From: Streptomyces sp. Edi2
GTDB lineage: Bacteria; Actinomycetota; Actinomycetes; Streptomycetales; Streptomycetaceae
Assembly (NCBI RefSeq): GCF_040253635.1
Contig: NZ_JBEJGX010000003.1
Span: 7,651,501-7,715,500, forward strand
Reading direction: 5' to 3'
DNA: 64,000 nt
The notes below the pieces were generated by a model. It did not search any database and was not told the DNA's origin. It worked only from the letters and a program-made list of their open reading frames with translations. A program made the translations under genes and the position numbers. Shown here one piece after another: positions 59,755 to 64,000 of the stretch (positions are counted from its first letter, which is position 1; each line of letters opens with the position of its first letter).

Positions 59755-61653
59755 ATGCCCAGCGTGCCCCGAGGCTGTGTGTCCCGAGGCATGTCCCGTG
59801 GCATGTCCTGCGACGTGGCCCGCGGCGTGTTTCGCCGCCCCCCGCTCCGCCGCCCCCTGCTCCGCATGTCCCTCGCCCTGCTGGCCGGTTCCGCCCTCGT
59901 CACCCCTCTCGCCCTGACCGCCCCCGCACCCGCGGTGGCCGCCACCGCCCCGTACACCGTCACCGCGCTGAAGGTCACCGTCCGGGCCGGTGGCCGCAAG
60001 TGCACCCTTGACGCGGACGTCTACCGCCCGGCCGGTGCCGTCGCCGCCCGTCCGGCGCCCGCCGTGCTGACCACCAACGGCTTCGGCGGCGACAAGGCGG
60101 ACGGCCCGACCGGCGCCCTCGCCAAGGCCTTCGCCGCCCGCGGCTATGTGGCGCTGGCCTACTCCGGACTCGGCTTCGGCAAGACCGGCTGCCCGATCTC
60201 CCTGGACGACCCCCGCATCGACGGGCGGGCGGCAAGCGGGCTGGTCGACCTGCTGGCCGGTGCCCGGACGGCCGACGACGGGACACGTATCGACTATGTC
60301 GCCAAGGACGGGGCGGGCGATCCGCGGGTGGGCATGATCGGTGCGTCCTACGGCGGGGCGGTCCAACTGGCCACCGCCGCCGTCGACCACCGGGTCGACG
60401 CACTGGTCCCCCTCATCACCTGGAACGATCTCTCCTACTCCCTCGCCCCCGACAACGCGGGCCGCACGCAGGGCGCCGGCGGACCGCTGCCCGGTGCCTA
60501 CAAATGGCAGTGGACCAACGGGTTCTTCCTGATCGGCGAGGCGCAGGGGCTGCTGCACCCGAACCTCGACCCGTCGCGGGCCGGCGGCGCCGGCTGTCTG
60601 CACTTCGTCGCGCGGGCCTGCGAGACCAAACGGCTGCTGGATTCCGGCAGGTACCCGGCCGCGCGGACCCGGGCCGTGCTCGCCTATGCGCGCAGTGTCT
60701 CCCCGGTCTCGTATCTGGCCTCGGTCAAGGCGCCGACACTGCTGGTCCAGGGCCAGAACGACAGCCTGTTCAACCTCAACGAGGCCGCCGCCGGCTACCG
60801 GACGCTGGCCGCACAGGGCACCCCGGTCGCGATGATCTGGCAGTCCTGGGGCCACAGCGGCGGGATGCGGAAGCCGGCGCGGGGGGAACTCGACCCGGCG
60901 CAGGGCAATCTGGACACCAGCTATGTCGGACGGCGGATCCTTGCGTGGTTCGACCGGTATCTGCGCCATCGGACGGCTGCCGCCACCGGCCCGGCCTTCG
61001 CCTACTACCGGGACTGGGTGGCCGGCGGGTCCGCCTACGCCACCTCGCCCGTCTTCCCGGCGGGCGGCAGCCGGCGGCTGTACCTCTCCGGGGACGGCAC
61101 ACTCGTCGGCCGTCGTGGTGAGGTGGTGCGCGGCAGCCGGGAGTACCGCAATCTGCGGACGGCCACCAGCCACTCCGAGAGTTCCCTGTCCGGGCTGCTC
61201 GGCCTGCCGGACGTGGCGCCCTACGACGCCCGCGGCACCTACCTGGACTGGACGTCGCGGCCGGTGGCGGGCGGGCCGGTGGACGTGGTGGGCGCGCCCA
61301 GAGTGACGCTGAAGGTCTCCTCACCGCAGGCCGAGCGGGTACGGAACTCCTCGGACGCGGCCGACAAGCTGGTGCTCTTCGCCAAGCTCTACGACATCGC
61401 GCCGGACGGCAGGAAGACGCTGGTGCACCGGTTGGTGGCCCCGGCCCGGGTGGCCGATGTGACGCGGAGGTTCACCGTGGAACTGCCGGGCCTCGTGCAC
61501 CGTTACGAGCCGGGGCACCGGCTGCGCTTGGTCATCGCCGCGAGCGACGACGCCTATGCGGGCAACCGGGGGATCAAGCCGGTGACGGTCAGTGCCACGC
61601 CCCAGGACACCGGGGTGCTCGAACTTCCCGTCACACAAGGGGTGTTGCGGTAG
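59755..61653 (+). CDS. Secreted CocE/NonD-type X-Pro dipeptidyl-peptidase-like hydrolase
   Basis: A 632-residue protein. Signal peptide: a basic n-region rich in Arg, then MSLALLAGSALVTPLALTAP, cleavage after AVA near residue 62. The S15 hydrolase domain has MIGASYGGAVQLA (Ser), LVQGQNDSLFNL (Asp) and WQSWGHSGGMRK (His). A C-terminal jelly-roll domain follows (VTLKVSSPQAERVR, PGHRLRLVIAASDDAYAGN). ATG 59755 is set by GGAGG 6 nt upstream; the in-frame GTG 59743 overlaps that site. It should act on peptides or esters outside the cell. Confidence 0.9.
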   Translation: MPSVPRGCVSRGMSRGMSCDVARGVFRRPPLRRPLLRMSLALLAGSALVTPLALTAPAPAVAATAPYTVTALKVTVRAGGRKCTLDADVYRPAGAVAARPAPAVLTTNGFGGDKADGPTGALAKAFAARGYVALAYSGLGFGKTGCPISLDDPRIDGRAASGLVDLLAGARTADDGTRIDYVAKDGAGDPRVGMIGASYGGAVQLATAAVDHRVDALVPLITWNDLSYSLAPDNAGRTQGAGGPLPGAYKWQWTNGFFLIGEAQGLLHPNLDPSRAGGAGCLHFVARACETKRLLDSGRYPAARTRAVLAYARSVSPVSYLASVKAPTLLVQGQNDSLFNLNEAAAGYRTLAAQGTPVAMIWQSWGHSGGMRKPARGELDPAQGNLDTSYVGRRILAWFDRYLRHRTAAATGPAFAYYRDWVAGGSAYATSPVFPAGGSRRLYLSGDGTLVGRRGEVVRGSREYRNLRTATSHSESSLSGLLGLPDVAPYDARGTYLDWTSRPVAGGPVDVVGAPRVTLKVSSPQAERVRNSSDAADKLVLFAKLYDIAPDGRKTLVHRLVAPARVADVTRRFTVELPGLVHRYEPGHRLRLVIAASDDAYAGNRGIKPVTVSATPQDTGVLELPVTQGVLR

Positions 61654-61772
61654 CGGATGGGGTGGAGGCCGTAGGGACAGAAGGAGGAGGGCGGAAGGTG
61701 CCGGGCGCACCGCGGGCCGGGTGCCGGCCGGGAGCCGCGCGCGTCAGCCGGGCCGTCCGCGGGGGTGGTGGC

Positions 61773-61967
61773 TCAGTCGTCCGTGACCGAGATGGCCTGC
61801 ACGGGGCAGGCGCGGGCGGCCTCTCGCACCAGCGGGTCGCCCGCGCCGTCCTCACGGCCGGGCAGCAGGGCGCTGAAACCGTCGTCGTCCTGGGTGAAGA
61901 CCTCCGGCGCGGTCAGGGCGCACTGGCCGGCGCCGATACAGCGGTCGGTGTCGATGGTGATCCGCAT
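61773..61967 (-). CDS. [3Fe-4S] ferredoxin partner of P450
   Basis: A 64-residue ferredoxin with Cys10, Cys16 and Cys54 and alanine at position 13, the [3Fe-4S] pattern typical of P450 redox partners in Streptomyces. It transfers electrons from a ferredoxin reductase to the P450 encoded 35 nt upstream. The ATG is 61967; the stop is at 61773. Confidence 0.93.
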   Translation of the reverse strand: MRITIDTDRCIGAGQCALTAPEVFTQDDDGFSALLPGREDGAGDPLVREAARACPVQAISVTDD

Positions 61968-62002
61968 CCCGGACCCCTTTCGTTCGTCTGCCGTCACGGC
62001 TG

Positions 62003-63190
62003 CTACCAGGCCAGCGGCAGTTCGATCATTCCTTGCAGGGTGTCGCCCGGCTTGAAGGGAATCTCGGCGGCCGGCACGGCGAGCCGCAGGTCCGGGATCC
62101 TGGTGAACAGCGAGCGCAGCGCGATGTCCATCTCGGCGCGGGCGAGGTTCTGCCCCAGGCACTGGTGGATCCCGAAGCCGAACGCCACGTGGTGGCGGGC
62201 CGAACGGTCGAGGTCCAGCTCGTCCGGCGACGGATAGGCGGCCTCGTCCCGGTTGATCAGCGAGGTGGGGAACAGCACGCCGTCGTCGGCGCGGATGAGC
62301 TGCCCGCCGATCTCGATGTCCTCCGTGGCCACCCGCAGCATGCCGTCCGCGATGGACAGGAACCGCAGCAGCTCCTCGATGGCGGCCGGCATCAGGCCCT
62401 CCTCGGCCTTGAGCTGCGCCAGCTGCTCGGGGTGTTCGAGCAGGGTGAAGGTGCCGAGCGAGATCATGTTGGCGGTGGTCTCATGGCCGGCCACCAGCAG
62501 GATCATGGCGAGCCTGACCAGGTCCTCATGGGTGAGGTCGCCGGTCCGCAGCCGCTCCTCGATCAGTTCGTCGAGCAGCCCCTCGCCCGGGTTCTTCTGC
62601 TTGTGGGCGATCAGCTCGGTGAAGTAATCCTCCAGTTCGGTCCGGGCGGCCTCCGCCTCCTCGGCCGTACGGCTGCGCAGCAGGCGGCTGGACTCGCCCT
62701 CGAAGAACTCGTGGTCGGAGTACGGGACGCCGAGCAGTGAGCAGATCACCATCGAGGGCACCGGCAGCGCGAACGCGGAGACCAGCTCGGCGGGCGGGCC
62801 CTCGGCCAGCATCCGGTCGAGCAGATCGTCGACGACCCGGTGGATGTCCGGCCGCAGCGCCGCGATCCGCTTCACGCTGAAGCTGGGGATCAGCATCCGG
62901 CGCTGGGTGTTGTGCTCGGGGTCGTCGACCCCGAGCAGCGGGGTCCTGACCTGGCGGATCGCCGCGAAGCGCGCGACCGGCATCGGGAAGGCGGGATTCT
63001 GCCGGTCGGAGGAGAGACGCTGGTCGCTCAGCAGCGCCCGCGCCTCGCTGTGGCCGGTTACCGCCCATACCTTGCGGCCGTCATAGAGCGCGACCTGCGT
63101 CAGTGGTCCGGTCTCCCGCAGCGGCTGGTAGTCGGCGGGCGGGTGGTAGGGACAGGTGCGGTCCTGAAAGTAGGAGATGGCTTCGGTCAC
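62003..63190 (-). CDS. Cytochrome P450 (CYP105-like)
   Basis: A 395-residue P450. I-helix LLVAGHETTANMISLG with the conserved Thr; K-helix ExxR in IEELLR; heme loop FGFGIHQCLGQNLAR with ligand Cys344. Together with the downstream ferredoxin and size this resembles the Streptomyces CYP105 group, xenobiotic and secondary-metabolite hydroxylases, but subfamily needs alignment. GTG 63190 follows GGGAGGAA. A TetR gene lies upstream on the same strand. Confidence 0.93.
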   Translation of the reverse strand: MTEAISYFQDRTCPYHPPADYQPLRETGPLTQVALYDGRKVWAVTGHSEARALLSDQRLSSDRQNPAFPMPVARFAAIRQVRTPLLGVDDPEHNTQRRMLIPSFSVKRIAALRPDIHRVVDDLLDRMLAEGPPAELVSAFALPVPSMVICSLLGVPYSDHEFFEGESSRLLRSRTAEEAEAARTELEDYFTELIAHKQKNPGEGLLDELIEERLRTGDLTHEDLVRLAMILLVAGHETTANMISLGTFTLLEHPEQLAQLKAEEGLMPAAIEELLRFLSIADGMLRVATEDIEIGGQLIRADDGVLFPTSLINRDEAAYPSPDELDLDRSARHHVAFGFGIHQCLGQNLARAEMDIALRSLFTRIPDLRLAVPAAEIPFKPGDTLQGMIELPLAW

Positions 63191-63371
63191 GGAATTCCTC
63201 CCGTACGAGGAGCTCAAGTGGATCGAGCTGCTCGGGGTGTGAGATGTCAATGCTGAAGCGCGCCGTGCTCGCCGCGCTGATCTCACCTCATGCCTCGGGT
63301 ACCGGGCACGTCTACGCGCAGTCCGGCCATTTTCGTTCAGGTTCGCACATTTTCGGAACCTTCACCTCCGT

Positions 63372-63974
63372 TCAGGGCCGTACGAGGGTTTCGATTACCC
63401 CGTCCAGATAGCGGTCGCGGGCGGCACCGTCCGGCAGGCTCTGCGGGACGGCATGTCCGAGCTGGGTGTGCCCGAGGAAGGCGGTGTAGGCGAGCAGGCC
63501 GCGGCGCTGGGCCTCGTCCTCGGGGAAGCCCAGCTCCGCGAAGAGCGCGTCGAGATAACCGAGGCGCCGGGCGGTCACCCGGGCGAGCGCGGCGGCCACC
63601 CGCGGATGCGCGGCGCTCGCCAGCAGGGAGATGTCCCGCGGGTCCGCGGCGGACCGGTTCGCGGCCATCAGGAGCAGGCGCCGCAGCCGTTCGCCGGGGT
63701 CGGGCTCGGCCTCCACCTCGGTGATCACAGCCTCCGTGCTGACCTCTTCCCAGCGCTCCAGCGCGGCCTCGATCAGCGCGTCCCGGTTGGTGAAGTGCCA
63801 GTAGAAGCTGCCCTTGGTGGCGCCCAGCCGGGCGGCCAGCGGCTCCACGGCCACCGCGGCAATGCCGCCCTCGCCCATGGCCGTCAGGGCGGCATCGGCC
63901 CAGTCCGCGGCGGTCAGCCGCTGCCGTGCGCCGGAGTCGCGGGGTGTCTTCGCTCGCTGTGCCGCCATTTCCAT
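63372..63974 (-). CDS. TetR-family regulator upstream of P450-ferredoxin
   Basis: A 200-residue TetR. HTH: GIAAVAVEPLAARLGATKGSFYWHFTNRDALIEAAL (SFYWHF recognition helix). The C-terminal ligand domain is of the TetR_C type. It is 181 nt upstream of the P450 gene on the same strand and probably controls it. A 12-bp perfect palindrome overlaps the annotated start (63974-63985). If the true start is ATG 63968, the operator lies wholly upstream. Confidence 0.9.
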   Translation of the reverse strand: MEMAAQRAKTPRDSGARQRLTAADWADAALTAMGEGGIAAVAVEPLAARLGATKGSFYWHFTNRDALIEAALERWEEVSTEAVITEVEAEPDPGERLRRLLLMAANRSAADPRDISLLASAAHPRVAAALARVTARRLGYLDALFAELGFPEDEAQRRGLLAYTAFLGHTQLGHAVPQSLPDGAARDRYLDGVIETLVRP

Positions 63975-63988
63975 ACGGTACCGTACGG
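63971..63988. promoter_or_regulatory. Palindromic TetR operator candidate
   Basis: TACGGTACCGTA (63974-63985) is a perfect 12-bp palindrome within an 18-bp sequence that is symmetrical but for one pair (CCATACGGTACCGTACGG). It lies at the start of the TetR gene. Autoregulation is the obvious reading; binding is inferred. Confidence 0.6.
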
Positions 63989-64000
63989 AAAAACATACGC

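Overview
The window is high-GC actinobacterial DNA, almost certainly Streptomyces. Evidence: strong third-position GC bias, GTG and TTG starts, XRE-DUF5753/DUF397 regulator pairs, and the block pssA-psd-acyl-CoA dehydrogenase-MaoC-CoA lyase-meaA-ccr, which I recognise from Streptomyces chromosomes (SCO6467-SCO6473 in S. coelicolor, from memory). No rRNA, tRNA or CRISPR was seen.

1-9.7 kb is accessory and rearranged. It holds a decayed XRE regulator with its DUF397 partner, an IS5-like element bounded by 23-bp inverted repeats that carries a MarR gene, a frameshifted propeller-like protein, a second transposase relic and an intact XRE/DUF397 pair. Divergent to that pair are four tightly packed small genes, followed by a 40-residue Asp-Gly/Pro-rich peptide placed 4 nt upstream of a protein-isoaspartate-methyltransferase-like enzyme. 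That last pair looks like a minimal aspartimide (imiditide-like) RiPP locus. A complete amidase follows.

9.8-17 kb holds lipoate ligase and sirtuin genes, then a gamma-glutamyltranspeptidase gene broken in two. Its first 13 codons lie at 12.05 kb and its remainder, itself internally deleted, at 16.2-16.95 kb. The intervening 4.1 kb carries a trypco2 protein and a 1100-residue trypsin/P-loop NTPase/TPR protein, an architecture linked to bacterial conflict systems. The TPR array has eight 46-residue units, some nearly identical in DNA.

17-31 kb is mostly core: inositol-phosphatase-like, FAD oxidoreductase, macrodomain, lipid-kinase-like, Ada/AlkA plus Ogt (alkylation repair), SGNH hydrolase with a TetR gene, enoyl-CoA hydratase, DinB-like, nucleotidyltransferase, Nudix and glycerate kinase genes.

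30.7-41.8 kb carries phosphatidylethanolamine synthesis (psd-pssA) and the ethylmalonyl-CoA pathway (ccr, meaA/ecm, mcl-like, mch-like, acyl-CoA dehydrogenase), all on the minus strand. Upstream are a TetR gene and a double 3-hydroxyacyl-CoA dehydrogenase that may feed acetoacetyl/crotonyl-CoA metabolism.

42-52.8 kb is a mixed set: HEAT, GNAT, SDR, MerR, a radical SAM gene with a LexA-box-like promoter, SRPBCC, an MFS exporter fused to three carboxypeptidase-regulatory-like domains, an alpha/beta hydrolase, a methyltransferase and a secreted beta-lactamase-fold protein. 53-61.7 kb holds a PucR-type regulator divergent from a four-gene peptidase operon (DppA, M20, S9, LD-carboxypeptidase) and a secreted CocE-type peptidase. 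The window ends with a ferredoxin, a cytochrome P450 and a TetR gene whose start overlaps a palindromic operator candidate. GC-rich minisatellites of several periods lie near or inside gene 3' ends.
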